The translations under genes were made by a program, and so were the position numbers. A DNA stretch of 54,550 nucleotides from Fragilaria crotonensis (Eukaryota; Bacillariophyta; Fragilariophyceae; Fragilariales; Fragilariaceae), in the NCBI GenBank assembly GCA_022925895.1, contig JAKSYS010000415.1, positions 1-54,550 on the forward strand. The letters run 5' to 3'. The notes beneath the pieces were generated by a model that did no database searches, was not told where the DNA came from, and saw only the letters and a program-made list of their open reading frames with translations. The stretch's first letter is position 1. Each line of letters begins with the position of its first letter. Shown piece after piece: positions 21,529-33,190 of this stretch.

Positions 21529-21570
21529 GTCTGGAGTCTGGAGTGCTATGGCATACTCATATTCAAGCCT

Positions 21571-21892
21571 AACGTACTACAGTAGGAGTTTACTACTTGC
21601 ATAGTACTACTCTCTTAATAAACATGCCACAGGACACAGGACCTGGACGAAATCGAACCTTCCTATTCTTTTTTATATGTAAAGATTCCGTTGCCAACTT
21701 GGAAAATGGATCCAAACAAGATCCAAGTTTTCGTCATAATACGCACACTACACACTACACACCCGGTAAAGAGAGAGAATGTGAAACTATATGAACATGA
21801 TGATTGATGACAAGTTTCACAACAGGAATTTTGAGTCTTGACTTGTCCCCAGAATGCCGGTGTACGTCTGATGTCATCTTGAACTCTGACGT
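21571..21892 (+). promoter_or_regulatory. 5' half of the unit D leader, up to the E1 insertion
   Basis: The normal unit leader (CTACAGTAGGAG..., GGATCCAAACAAGATCC, GTCTGATGTCATCTTGAACTCT) breaks off at about 21888 into the LTR of E1. The second half of the leader resumes at 43256, 21 kb away. The leader of gene D is thus split by the nested elements. Confidence 0.7.
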
Positions 21893-22058
21893 TCAAGTAT
21901 TGACGGTACGGTATGATATTTATCAGTACGCATACGCGTAAGAATGAGTAGGATCACAATTTTATCGGTTATCGTTTTACTACTACTGTCGCTTTCCCGA
22001 GTACCCTTTATCGAACTTTTCCAAGGTAAGAATCATCCGTCACGAACGGATTTGAACG
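21893..22058 (+). repeat. 5' LTR of E1 (complete)
   Basis: The LTR is about 166 bp. It begins near TTCAAGTATTGACGG and ends near GGATTTGAACG, with short inverted ends (TTCAA/TTGAA). It is short for a Copia LTR. It is the uninterrupted reference that shows 34815-34929 and 43204-43255 to be two halves of one LTR. Confidence 0.75.
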
Positions 22059-22442
22059 GTTTATCAGACCCACATAGGTTACGAAATGAGTGAGCAACAT
22101 TATAGGTAAAACGAACGAGCGAAAGCTATGCAATGGCCGAGCGGACCTAGGACTGGGGTAAAACCTAGGATGTGGCTCGTATATGACCTACGCACTGTGG
22201 CACGTAACGGAAAATTTGATACTCGGTAATCGTTGTTCGTATATGTCTCTTGGCCGCAATGGTGGGCGACAACGACCGGTATCAACTGCTCACGTTTTAT
22301 AATTGACCATGCATGGTCACCGTGATGCATCGTACTCGCTGAGGTCGGGACTGATCACCCCGTACCGCCCGGATTGTGACCCGCCTCACAACCCGCTCGT
22401 AGTAGCGTGGCCCGGATACGAACATAGCCCAGTTGCACTCAC
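22059..22442 (+). other. 5' leader of E1
   Basis: About 385 bases lie between the LTR and gag. The first bases (GTTTATCAGACCC) partly resemble the usual Copia primer-binding site TGGTATCAGAGC (TATCAGA shared), which is weak support. No gene is seen. Confidence 0.4.
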
Positions 22443-24047
22443 TTGTCAGCAATTGCTGTACAGATGGACGCCGACCCTGAACCCCAACCTGAGATTCTCC
22501 CACCTATCCCAGAAGTCTATGTTGCTGAGGAGAACCCGGTCCACCGGGTTCTCCAGATCTGCGGTATCGCAAACAATGCAAACCGTTTGACGTTCATTAA
22601 CATCGAGGGCCTTGATACGATTGAAGCGTTTGGTTCCATGAGTGGTGATACGGATGTTACGGAGATGGCTAAACGTATGGCCGCAAGGTCCAGTGCCGCT
22701 ACCGGTAGGGTCATCCTTGGTACTATGCAGATCAAGAGACTGCAGGCGTTGGTATACTGGGTGAAGGATAACACCAACCGCGGGATTGAAATTGACCCTG
22801 ACATGTGGATTGCGGAAGAAATGGCTCGTGCGATGGATTGGAAGGAGTCTGAATACAACTATGGTAAGATTGATGTCGATTTAATTGACCCTGGGAAGTG
22901 CCAAACAGACTTTGCTTGGGACAACTGGCAGATCGCCTTTGTCAACAAGCTGAGCGCCACGATGGGCGCAGCGAAGTTCCCGATTGACTATGTCGTTCGA
23001 CCCGAGATCGATGATGAGTATGAACCGGTGAATGACGATGAGCAGAGACGCTATCAAATTCCCCTTACAGGTGAGAACTTTAAGCGAGACAACAAACTTG
23101 TTTACACCTTGTTGAAGTCAGCTTGCATCAAAACCGACGCCTGGACCTGGATTCAATCATATGACCGAACCTCCAATGGCAGGCAAGCCTGGCTTGTCCT
23201 GGTGGCACACTGTGACGGCACAGGTGAGTTAAACAAGCGTGTGGAAAGGGCCAAGGAGGAAATCTCCCGCCTTCACTACAAAGACGAAAAGGTATTCCCG
23301 TTCGAACGTTACATTACGAAGTTGAAGGAGAATTTCTATATCTTGAGTAAAGACAAAAGTGAGGCGTTAACCGGTAAGCAACAGGTTGATTGTTTGATAC
23401 GGGGTATTCGTTCGTCCGATACAAGTATTACCTCCGCCAAGATCAACATCTTTCAGAGCTATCGATCGGATTCTGACGGTGCTGTGAATTTTATGTCCGG
23501 TCTTGTTGCGAACCTCCATGCATCTGCACAACTGGATTACGCAAATCGAAACTCTGCCGGTAACAAGCGACGTTACGTAAGTGCCACGGACTCTACTGGT
23601 GGACGCGGTCCTCGTGCCCGGACAGGCGGACGCTCGGGACAGCGAGGTGGTCGGCAAAGTGGCCGTGGTCGTGACAATCGTGGAAGCGGACGTGGACGTG
23701 GTGAGTATCGCCGAACATTTGCGAATAATGTGGACATCTCAGACCCGCACCGCAACTTTTCTGCCGACGAATGGGAACGTTTAGGCACCATGAGATCCTA
23801 CGTGTTACAACTCCGAGAAGGCGGACGTGGCGGCAGAGGTAATCGCGGCGACAATCGGTCTGGCAATACGTCCACCAATCGGGCTACAAGCAGTGTGTCC
23901 ACTACCAACAACAACAATGAATCGAATGATAATGCTACAACCGGCGGTGGAAATTCCGTTGTCTCTGAAATCACTGAGCGCGGATCTCAGAACGGTCGCA
24001 GCTTCGGCCGTGGTGCATACAACAATTCGAACTCTAACTCTACTTGA
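22443..24047 (+). CDS. Gag protein of E1, RGG-rich C-terminus
   Basis: The protein has 534 residues. The N-terminal and central parts match diatom Copia Gag in style (WDNWQIAFVNKLSATMG, YTLLKSACIKTDAWTWI, VFPFERYITKLKENFYIL). From about residue 380 there are many RG/RGG repeats (RTGGRSGQRGGRQSGRGRD), which probably replace the zinc knuckle as the nucleic-acid binding region. An alternative start is the next Met (MDADPEPQ, residue 8). The gene ends in TGA followed by C, and pol continues in the same frame, so stop readthrough could make Gag-Pol. Confidence 0.85.
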   Translation: MSAIAVQMDADPEPQPEILPPIPEVYVAEENPVHRVLQICGIANNANRLTFINIEGLDTIEAFGSMSGDTDVTEMAKRMAARSSAATGRVILGTMQIKRLQALVYWVKDNTNRGIEIDPDMWIAEEMARAMDWKESEYNYGKIDVDLIDPGKCQTDFAWDNWQIAFVNKLSATMGAAKFPIDYVVRPEIDDEYEPVNDDEQRRYQIPLTGENFKRDNKLVYTLLKSACIKTDAWTWIQSYDRTSNGRQAWLVLVAHCDGTGELNKRVERAKEEISRLHYKDEKVFPFERYITKLKENFYILSKDKSEALTGKQQVDCLIRGIRSSDTSITSAKINIFQSYRSDSDGAVNFMSGLVANLHASAQLDYANRNSAGNKRRYVSATDSTGGRGPRARTGGRSGQRGGRQSGRGRDNRGSGRGRGEYRRTFANNVDISDPHRNFSADEWERLGTMRSYVLQLREGGRGGRGNRGDNRSGNTSTNRATSSVSTTNNNNESNDNATTGGGNSVVSEITERGSQNGRSFGRGAYNNSNSNST

Positions 24048-27000
24048 CCCGCGGAAGCTAGTACTCGACGCGCCGCCATGCCCGTAATCTCGAGCGCGCG
24101 ACGTGCTGGCACCCACCAATTATATTCACAACCGACAACCCCAGGGCAACTTGGCACCAACGAAATCGATAATCATGCGGACACCATTTGTGCCGGACCT
24201 AATTGGCGTTTGCTCGAACTCACCGGCGAATATTGCACTGTTGCCCCTTTTTCCTCTGATTACTCTCCCAAACCGGATATTCCCATCGCAAGATGTGCCA
24301 CCACTTACACATGCCCAACGAGCGGCGACTCTGTTGTTCTCGTTGCCAATCAGGTCCTTTGGTTCGGAAACGACCTCCATTGCTCTCTGATTAATCCTCA
24401 CCAGATTCGCGCACATGGTCACGGTGTTTGTGATGACCCCTGGGACCCCCATCGCGACCTTGGGATCACACTTGATCACTTCTTTGTCCCTCTCACCCTT
24501 TCAGGACCAAATTTAATTTTCGAATCCCGAGTGCCAACTGATTGGGAGTTAGAAAATCTTGCTGTTATCGAACTCACCTCTAACGTCTGGGACCCGGCTG
24601 AAATGCACATCCTTGCATCGCACTCTCACACACCCCGTCGTCACGCTGCAACCGCTTCCTCCACCATACAACGTACCGTTTTGTCGGAGTCCGCAACGCT
24701 CTTATCCACTATCTCGGATGCCCTTGACCCCCGTTGTCTTTCCGCTCTCTACACACAGGCGATCACAGTCCTGCATGACGCGCCTACGGGGACAGTACAT
24801 GGTATAGGCGCAACATTTTCAAGCGAACGGCATTCAAGTATCACTGCCGAGAACCTGAGCCGCAAATGGAACATTGGGATTGACACGGCGAAAAAGACAT
24901 TACAAGTTACGACGCAACGTGGAATTCGCACTGCAGTGCATCCGTTACATAGGCGGTATCGTGTTGATCACCTGCATTTGAATCGTCAACGCCTTAACGG
25001 CAACTGGTTTACGGACACCCTATTCTCGAAGGAAATATCTCTCCAGGGTAATGTATGCGCACAGGTATTCACGAATGGACAGTTTACAACCGTCCACCCT
25101 ATGGAATCTAAATCAAAAGTTGCTAACGCGTTGACCGAGTTTGCGGATGATATTGGCATTCCTGACTCGTTGCTTTCTGATGGCGCCGCACCTGAAATTG
25201 TTGGACCGCGAACGGACTTTATGAAGGAGGTCAATCGACTGAAGATTCGGCTAAGACGCTCCGAGGTGGGACGATCAAACCAAAATTATGCTGCAGAACG
25301 TGAGATCGGTGAATTGAAAAAGCGCTGGCGAAATCGGAGGCTTAAACGCAAGGTTCCCCCTAGGTTGTGGGATTATGGTCTTATTTATGAATCTAACATT
25401 CTCAACAGGATTCCGCGCGGCTCACATCAGAGAACGGGCTTAGAAATGGTGACCGGTGAGACTCCGGACATCTCCGAGTGGCTGGACTTTGAATTCTATG
25501 ACAGGGTCTGGTTTTACGATCAAAAGAAGATAGAGATCGATGGCTCCGGACGACGTCTTGCACGATGGCTCGGCGTTGCCCATCGGGTTGGAAGCGACCT
25601 CTGTTATTGGCTCCTCCTCGAATCCGGTAAGGTAATCGCTCGTACGACAGTACAGCATGTTGTGCGGGACGACTATATCAACGAGGACACGAAATCAGAA
25701 ATTGCGCGCTTCGATCAAGCCGTCGAGGAACGTCTGTCAGATCACATTTCATATTACATGAGCCGAACGACTTTTACATACAGGACGAATACATCGATGT
25801 TGGTGCTTCTTACACTAATGACGAAGATTACGACGACATGAATGTACCCGAAGCAATGGAAGCCGACGACCTGGACCATGAGATTACGGATAAGTATTTG
25901 AACGCCGAACTAATTTTCGATGTCGGAACTGGAAGCGAACGAAAAGGGCGTGTCGTTAAACGTGCCAGAGGAACCTCTGGTGAGCCAATTGGTCGTGCCC
26001 ATACTAACCCCCTTTTTGATACTCGGGAATACGTTGTCGAATTTACCGACGGTACCACCGACAACTATTTCGCCAACGTAATTGCAGAGTGTATGTATGC
26101 ACAAGTTGATTCTGAAGGGCGACAATTTCAATTGATACAGGAGATCACAGATCATAAGTCGGACAATTCTGCCATATCAGTAGCGAACGGTTTCGTGACA
26201 AGCAGGAATGGCAACCGAGTTCCGAAAGTTACCACACGCGGTTGGTCCCTCCTGGTCACTTGGAAGGATGGATCATCCGATTGGATACCGTTGAAGGACA
26301 TAAAGATTCGTACCCGGTACAAATAGCTGAATATGCTGTGACTAACAACAGTGCGCATGAGCCGGCATTTAACTGGTGGGTCCACACTGTCTTGCGAAAA
26401 AGGAATCGGATTGTGGCGAAACTGAAGAGGTATTGGAGAACGACGCACAAGTTCGGTATTCGTCTGCCCAAATCTGTGGAAGAGGCACGTGCGATTGACG
26501 AAGAGACTGGTACTGACCACTGGCGTAAGGCATTAGGTAAGGAAATGAGCAAAGTCAAGGTTGCTTGGAAGCCGATGGACGGCGTCACGCCTTCGCAGGC
26601 CGGACCGGGAAAGAACCAGGTCTGATTGGATTTCAGGAAATACGTTGCCATATTATTTTCGATATAAAAATGGATTTCACGCGCAAGGCACGGTTCGTCG
26701 CAGGTGGACATACGACGGATACTCCGGGCTCGCTTACATACTCGAGTGTTGTCTCACGAGACAGCGTGAGGTTGGCATTTTTGATTGCTGGGCTCAATGA
26801 CCTCGATGTTTAGGCCGGCGACGTTACGAATGCTTACTTAAATGCCGCTTGCCGCGAGAAGATTTGGTTTGAAGGCGGCCTTGAAACTGGTGCAGACCAA
26901 GGTAAAGTATTGATCGTGACGCGAGCGTTGTACGGTTTGAAATCATCTGGTGCCGCGTGGAGAGCGGACCTGGCAGCAACACTGCGCGACCTGCATTTTA

Positions 27001-27304
27001 CATCTACTAAGGCTGATCCGGATGTGTGGATCAGGAGTGCTGATACCCATTATGACATGGTTCTCGTATACGTTGACGACATTTTGATATTCGCGAAAGA
27101 CCCAAAGGTAACTATGGATGAGTTGGGCAAACTTTACGAACTAAAACCGGAAAGTGTTAAGAACCAGATATTTATCTGGGCGCAAACATGGAGAAGGTGC
27201 AATTGCCTAACGGTAAGCTTGAGTGGTCCATGGGGAGCAACACGTATGTCAAGAATGCCGTGAAGGTTGTTGAGGCCCTCATTACGGAAGACGACCCAAT
27301 GGCG
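24048..27304 (+). pseudogene. Pol polyprotein of E1, first part: protease, integrase, chromo-like segment, reverse transcriptase
   Basis: The frame is continuous with gag through a TGA. The protease motif is EIDNHADTICAG at about 24160-24195. The integrase core has Asp in NWFTDTLF (about 25010), Asp in LLSDGAAPE (about 25175) and Glu in AEREIGELKK (about 25300). A chromodomain-like piece (RGWSLLVTWKDGSSDWIPLKDIK) lies at about 26240-26310. Reverse transcriptase has DVTNAYLNA, ALYGLKSSG and YVDD (27069-27080). Frame changes lie near 25835, 26310, 26560 and 27160, and TAG at 26811-26813 replaces an expected sense codon. The coding sequence then stops at the N insertion and resumes at 33815. Confidence 0.85.
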
Positions 27305-27928
27305 TGTAGTTTTAATTGTTACAATGTCGCAACGAGGTAGGCTCGACGACGAATTAGCTTGCTGTGAGCAATTTAACTAATTGTGAGCTTAAACTAACCT
27401 AAAAATGAAATCTCCATCTGCTCCTTGTGAACCTTGTGAATGAAAGTGCATCTGATGTAGATTTGCACTTGGAAATATATGATGGAGAGATCTTCTGGTA
27501 TCCTGAATGTGTAGAATGTAGTGATGAATGCAGATGACAAGTAACACATGGTACTGCAGTTGATGAGTTTCGAGGTACTGTGGCAGACGTACCGTGTACT
27601 GTCATGTTCGTAAAATCCTGAGGTTTGTGATGTTCTGAGTCTTCGAATTTCCGTAGGCTCTGCCTGCGCTTAGTATCTCCGGCAGATGTCGTGTTCTTCC
27701 TTACTTAGGTGCGTCATCAAAATTACTTAAAGTGACGCAGGGTTCGCATCGAGTTTTGAGTCCCGAATGGACGACGTCATATGTCTTACGTCGACATCCG
27801 GACATTCTCTGACGTGGTGGTGACGATTGGAGTAGCGGTAAACAGTAATCCGTACGACGGTACGCCGGTACGCGATTTCGACGGTACTTAACACAGCACA
27901 GTACGGCATGATACCAGTATACGTTTCA
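27305..27928 (-). repeat. 3' LTR of element N
   Basis: The LTR is 624 bp. On the element strand it starts TGAAACG and ends CTACA. It is preceded by the polypurine run GAGAGGGAG at 27929-27937 (complement strand). Confidence 0.9.
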
Positions 27929-27950
27929 CTCCCTCTCGCGTCCAACGCAG

Positions 27951-30900
27951 TTACCAGCCCATGATTCGTGGTCTTAACCTTGTCAAGGTTTCCTCATTGA
28001 CCACTTTCGTCAGTATGTCCGCCAACATGTCCTCCGTTCCGATCGCTTCGATCACAATTTGTCCTTCCTGCACTTGTTGCCTGAAATGGTGATACTTCGT
28101 GTTGATGTGCTTGGTTCTTGGCCGCATTTTCGGACTTTTGACGCTTGTTGCCAATTCCACTGCACCACTGTTGTCCTCAAAGACTCTGCATCTCATGACT
28201 GGCTTGACACTCTTCTTGATTACTCCCTTTTCTTCCAATTCGTCCATCAGTTCGATCAGAGGTAGCACTTCCCTTGTCGCACTTGAAATCGCAATGTATT
28301 CGCTCTCAGTCGTCGATAGCGCCACTTCGCTCTGCACTCTTGATGTCCACAAGATAGGACATCCAGCATACATGAAGATGTATCCCATCCTTGACTTGGC
28401 AGTGTCACTGTCCTATCCTGATGTCTCTGGGTCCCAGTCACCAACAAGCAAATGAAGCATCCACATAGACTTCAAAACCCTTGCTCTCATCAGGTTTCAG
28501 GACTAGACCTTTGTCCTTGGTACCTGCCAAATACCGTCCAATCCACTTAACCGCTTTTCCATGAACTTCCTTCGGTTCGCCGACAAATCTTGCGCATTGA
28601 TGGGTAGCGCATGTCACGTCGATTCTGGTGCATTTCTCCAGGTAGTTGAGCTTTCCTATCACTCTGCGATAGTCAAAATGACCGTCAAATGGTTCGGCGT
28701 TTGGGCATCTGAGTAGTGGCTTGCTTGAAGCTCCTGTTGTCCTCTTGATTGCTGTCTTGTCAGCTTCCAATCTCAATTCCTTGAGAATGTCATCAATCAG
28801 GTGTGGTTGTGTGAGGTTGAAGCTCTTCCCATCTTCACTTCTTTCAATCTTGACTCCCAAGAAATCTGCAATGTCTCCTTCCACTGTAAGATCCAATTCA
28901 GCTTTCTTCATATCCTCAATGATGCTGTCCAACTCCTTGGAATCTGGTCCTGCCAGAATAGAATCATCAGTGTAGAGCACAAAGACACTCTGTCCTCTGT
29001 AGAATAGGCATTCATCATTCTGACTTGCCACAAATCCCACTTTCTTGAGCTTCTCAATCAGGTGCTTGTTCCACACCCTCCCAGCTTGTCTTTGGCCGAA
29101 CAGGTTCTTCTTGAGCTTCAACACATATTCCTCATCACCTTCCACTTCGAATCCCTTCGGAATTGCCATGTATAGTTCGCATTCCACCAACGCTTGAGTG
29201 TACGCCAGCACAAAATCGATTTGCCTTGAATCCCATCCATTGATGAGACATTGGATCAGCACAATCCTGATGGTTGACCATGATGCAACTGGAGCAAAGG
29301 TTTCCCAAAAATTCACCCCTTCTTCTTGCTTGGACCCATCAATGTTCAGTCTTGCCTTCCACTTGTAAATCTCTCTGGTGGCAATCCTTCTCTTCCTCTT
29401 CATTGACCAAACTGATGGTATGATCTTGTGACCCTTTGGCACCGCTGACTTCTTGATCAACTCCCAAACTTCATTCTTGGTGTGCGCTTCCACTTCTTTC
29501 TTCATGGCTCCTTTGAATTCCTCTCGGTCTGGCTCTCTCATCGCCTCGTGGTAATACATGGTGTCCGGATCTTTCGACGCTGCCAACGCAAAAACCTCCT
29601 TTGGCCCTTCGCTCTCTTCTGCGATGGTCACAAACGCAACGTCTTCATCTCCTCTTGGTCTTGCCAAACTCCTTTCATTGTAATCCACTCTTGGCCTGTC
29701 CTTCAACCTTGATGAAATCCTTCTTCCTTCAGCCAATTCCATTCCTTGTTCTTCTGGGATGTCAGGTTGCTCTTCCACCTCCTCCCTCTGAGTTTGTAGG
29801 TGGTCTTCCTTTGCACCTTCTTTGCTGAGTTCCAACTTTCTCCCTTCAGTCCTCGTCCTTGGCTTGAATCCACATTCCACTTGCCATTCTGATGGAGGTG
29901 CCGAGTTTCCCAAAGATTCCCTCACTGTTTGGAATTTTGGGTCAAACTTGACATGGAATTGTGGTGACGCATGACCTGTTGTGAGATTCAAAACCAACAC
30001 AATGCTCCTGGCATGTTGATTGGATATGCCCAAATTGATTCCCATCCTGGATCTGAGCTGCCATTTTGGGAGCTTCTTGCCTGCTTGCATGTTGGCATCC
30101 AGAACAAAGAATGGGCATCCAAATGGTTGGAAGTGATCCAAATTCGTCCTCACCGGTGACTTGCTGAATAATTCCAGCGGTGATTTCATGTCTGGCCTTG
30201 TCGTCGTTGGTGCGTTGTTGAAGATCGCGTTCGCAGTTCGTAGGGCGTATGGCCATAGATGCGCATCGATTGCGGTTGGCCAGCGGTGTTGGGCATGAAT
30301 CAGCATCGTCCTGGCTTGATCTTGAAGGCTCCTGATCCTTCTTTCCGCAACCCGTTTTGGAAGTGAGCGTTGACCCCACAGAACGTTATCGTTTGTCCGG
30401 CGTCCTTGATTGCTTGCATGAATGTTGTCTCCGCGAATCTTCCGTTGTCCGCCTGATAAGCTTGAACCCTGACTCCGTGCCTCTCCGCAAATTGTTCGAA
30501 CGAAATCTTTGCCGCCACGGTCTCTTCTGCATTTGTTGATTTCTGCAGGTAGACATATGAAAGTGAACTGAAGTGATCCACAAAGATTGTTGCCGCTTGA
30601 TACCTCTTCTTGGTAAGCCAACCCTTGACTTGAGCAATCAGACCTGGTGTTCTTGACTCCAGTTGATCCACACTGATGCATTGTCCTGGTTCTGTTGCTG
30701 TTCTCAACTTTCTCTCCTGACTGTCCTTCTTGGGCTTAGTCCTCCATGGTCTCCTGGTTGCTTTTCCATACAAGCAGCTTGTGCAGATTGGGATGTCACA
30801 TTTTGCCCACCTCTTTGGGAGTATCCCTTGCTTTGCCATCACTTGCATTTTGGCCATGGATAAATGGTTGAGGCAATGATGCTTCTTCAAGAACTCAGCT

Positions 30901-31937
30901 GCCACATTCTCCAATTTCGGTGAATCTTCTTCGTCTTCGATGATCGTTGGAGTTCTGACCGTTTCCGTTCCTTCAGGTCCGTCGAGATTGAATTCGCACT
31001 GTTGGCTTGTTTGTCCGTCCTGCTTCGACGAGAGTTCGACTTCTTCCACATTCATGCTCTCCCGACTCGATTGATTTGTTTCCTCTTCATCTTCGCTTGC
31101 TTCATCATCTGAGACCAAGTTCTGACTGAAAACAACCATATCTTCTGGTTCCTTCAGGCCTGCCTCTTCCATGAAGCTGTGATAGGCTTGGAATCCTGGG
31201 GCTGTGTAGATTGTTGCCACATTCCCTGTTTGCTTGGATAACTTTGCGGTTTTCTTCCTCTGTCCACCATTCCAAAGTAACCTGATTTCATTGTGATAAG
31301 TCTCACACCATGGTTGATCTCCCGAAGCTGTTTGAGCCCAATGTTGGGGTGACAATAGCCTTGATGGTGAGTTAGGCACATAAAGACTTCCTGGCAACTT
31401 GATGACATAGGGCATGCCTTCATCATCCTCAATCGCCCACTCAATAGTTCCAGTTTGAAGTCCTTCCAACACTCCTCCAAGCCCTTTGACCTTTTGCTTG
31501 ACTGGTTTCAATGGAGTGATGAAATCGTCCTTGTCAAACGAAATGCTGTATGAAGCACAATTGTCGATCCGGATGACCTTTGAGTCCGTATCGTATCGCG
31601 CGTTTCCGGGTTGTTGCTTTACCCTGGCCTTGTAGACTTGCGCGGTGAAAACGCATATCGCGTCGATTGAAGGTAGCAGGTTTTCGCGGAAACATGGCTC
31701 GTCGTATTCGCTGACACTTGTTTGCTTTTCCTTCCAGAATTTCCTGTTCGAAGGTGGCTGGTTTTCGCGAAGCCACGTCTGTCCTTGTCCGCTGACCGTT
31801 GTGCGCGTTCCCTTCACTGCTTCCCTGTTCGAAGGTGGCTGGTTTTCGCGAAGCCACGACTTGACATACTCGCTGACCGTCATTTGCTTTCCCTTCCAGG
31901 CTGGCCCAAAGGACTCGCAGTCCCTTGGGCGTAGCAG
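27951..31937 (-). pseudogene. Pol polyprotein of element N (protease, integrase, reverse transcriptase, RNase H)
   Basis: Pol is in the same frame as gag after a TGA. It starts with three copies of a segment of about 29 residues (WLRENQPPSNR). The protease motif is IRIDNCAS (about 31555). The integrase zinc region has HHCLNH and CTSC, and the core has SVDQLES, YQADNGRF and, after a frameshift at about 30352 (one G short in a GGG run), VAERRIRSLQDQ. Reverse transcriptase has FAPVASWSTIR and YTDD (28963-28974). RNase H begins DASFA, is broken at about 28446 by a 4-base insertion (TTGT), and continues in 28388-27951 (SEVALSTTESEYIA, EDNSGAVELA, RTKHINTKYH). The two frame breaks sit in simple runs and could be sequencing errors. 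Confidence 0.88.
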
Positions 31938-33161
31938 TCACTCGTCATCCTCTTCATCCGAGATGGCCGCGAGGGCGTTGGCCAATTTCATTCTCGGCGA
32001 GTTCGAGTCCTTCGGCGTCGACCCTTTCTTGGCACCATCGCAACTTGGCTTGAAATCAATTCCCTTGCATTCCGATTCCTTGTGCTTGGTCCATGCCTTG
32101 TGTTTGGAGCACCAATGCCGCTCCTTTCCACCCTCTTGCTTCGTGGTCGGTTCACCTTCCTTTGGTGCAACCTTCTTCCACTCATTGGAGGAGCTTCCTT
32201 TCTTATCAGAAGTCTTGACCTTGCCATTGGATTTTCCCTTGGATTTGCCTTCCTTTCCTCCCTTGTGTTTCTTGTCTGCCTTGGCAGATGAGAGTAGCTT
32301 CTTGACTTGAGCTTGAAGTGCAATAATGGTCTCCTCCTCAGTGGTCCTCTGACACCACTGTTCACTTTCCACTCTGGCTCTGTACTTGTTGAGGGCCCAA
32401 TCCATCAATTGTTCATAACTGACATCTCCACCTTCTTCATAGAAATCTTCCTTCTTCTTGATGTAGTCAACAAATTCTGCATCCTTGCATGCCTTGTAGC
32501 CCTTGAACAGATTCACCAACAAGAGGTCATGGGTAGCTTCACCTCTTGACTGCAACTTGGTGGCCATAGTGAGGACATGATCATTGAACTTCTCAATGTC
32601 TGAATCCATGTTCTTCATGGTCTTGTCTAGGGATGAGAGCTTGGTCCTGACTTGAGTAACTGTAGCTCTTGTATCCACATGGGCAACCATAACCACAACC
32701 TTGAGGAGCAATGTTCCAACTCCTTTGTCCCCTGACATGAAGGGATAAGTGAGCCCCCTGCTTCTGACCTTCTTCTGACCAGCCTCAGTGAGCGTCGCCA
32801 TGATGCAAAGGTACAACATCACCGAATCCTGCGCCGATCTGGTGTCCGAATTGACGTAGGTGTCGGAATGGCGCTTGACGTCTTCGTAGCTCAGCTCTCC
32901 ATAAGATTCGATCAAGTCCTTGGTCATCTCTTCGTTTCCGTCCTTGGGAATGAGATGCAGGGCCAACCAATCATAGACTGCCGCTCGATCGCGAAGTTGA
33001 GCGAGAAAGAGGGGCAAGTTCTCCGAGTCGCAATCGTAATCGATCGACAACTTCTCCGTCGCCGCCTTGAAGAGTTTCGTGTCCGAGGGATTGCTGTAGT
33101 CCAAAATCTCTCTGTTGGCGAGCGCAGGTGTTAGTGCAAAAGCGACGGGGCGATTGGCCAT
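31938..33161 (-). CDS. Gag protein of element N
   Basis: The protein has 407 residues, with a start codon 29 bases inside the 5' LTR. The body (ILDYSNPSDTKLFKAATEKL, LFLAQLRDRAAVYDW, DVKRHSDTYV, DLLLVNLFKGYKACKD) is the CoDi-type Gag seen throughout diatom genomes. A Lys/Ser/Gly-rich basic region (about 295-340) precedes a Cys/His cluster HWCSKHKAWTKHKESEC, a non-canonical knuckle. The stop is TGA followed by CTG, with pol in the same frame. Confidence 0.9.
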   Translation of the reverse strand: MANRPVAFALTPALANREILDYSNPSDTKLFKAATEKLSIDYDCDSENLPLFLAQLRDRAAVYDWLALHLIPKDGNEEMTKDLIESYGELSYEDVKRHSDTYVNSDTRSAQDSVMLYLCIMATLTEAGQKKVRSRGLTYPFMSGDKGVGTLLLKVVVMVAHVDTRATVTQVRTKLSSLDKTMKNMDSDIEKFNDHVLTMATKLQSRGEATHDLLLVNLFKGYKACKDAEFVDYIKKKEDFYEEGGDVSYEQLMDWALNKYRARVESEQWCQRTTEEETIIALQAQVKKLLSSAKADKKHKGGKEGKSKGKSNGKVKTSDKKGSSSNEWKKVAPKEGEPTTKQEGGKERHWCSKHKAWTKHKESECKGIDFKPSCDGAKKGSTPKDSNSPRMKLANALAAISDEEDDE

Positions 33162-33174
33162 GGTGTACCAAACT

Positions 33175-33190
33175 TAGCGCAGAGGAAGCG
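33175..33190 (-). promoter_or_regulatory. Primer-binding site of element N, matching the D-arm of initiator tRNA-Met
   Basis: The plus strand next to the 5' LTR reads AGCGCAGAGGAAGCG(TG). It matches the D-stem/anticodon-stem segment of eukaryotic initiator tRNA-Met (GGCGCAGCGGAAGCGUG) at 15 of 17 positions, from memory of that tRNA. Drosophila copia is known to use an internal cut of the same tRNA as primer. There is no TGG-start site for a normal tRNA 3' end. Confidence 0.5.

Noticed and set aside
21893-22058. First reading as a short MITE or as a deleted DIRS element made of both DIRS ends
   Set aside because: The sequence is continuous and sits one leader upstream of the E1 gag, and the other copy is split exactly at the DIRS borders. 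An E1 LTR explains all pieces.
30360-30681. N-terminal 110 residues of the 747-codon minus-strand frame in element N
   Set aside because: They are out of frame with the integrase, which runs in the other frame until the one-base loss at about 30352.
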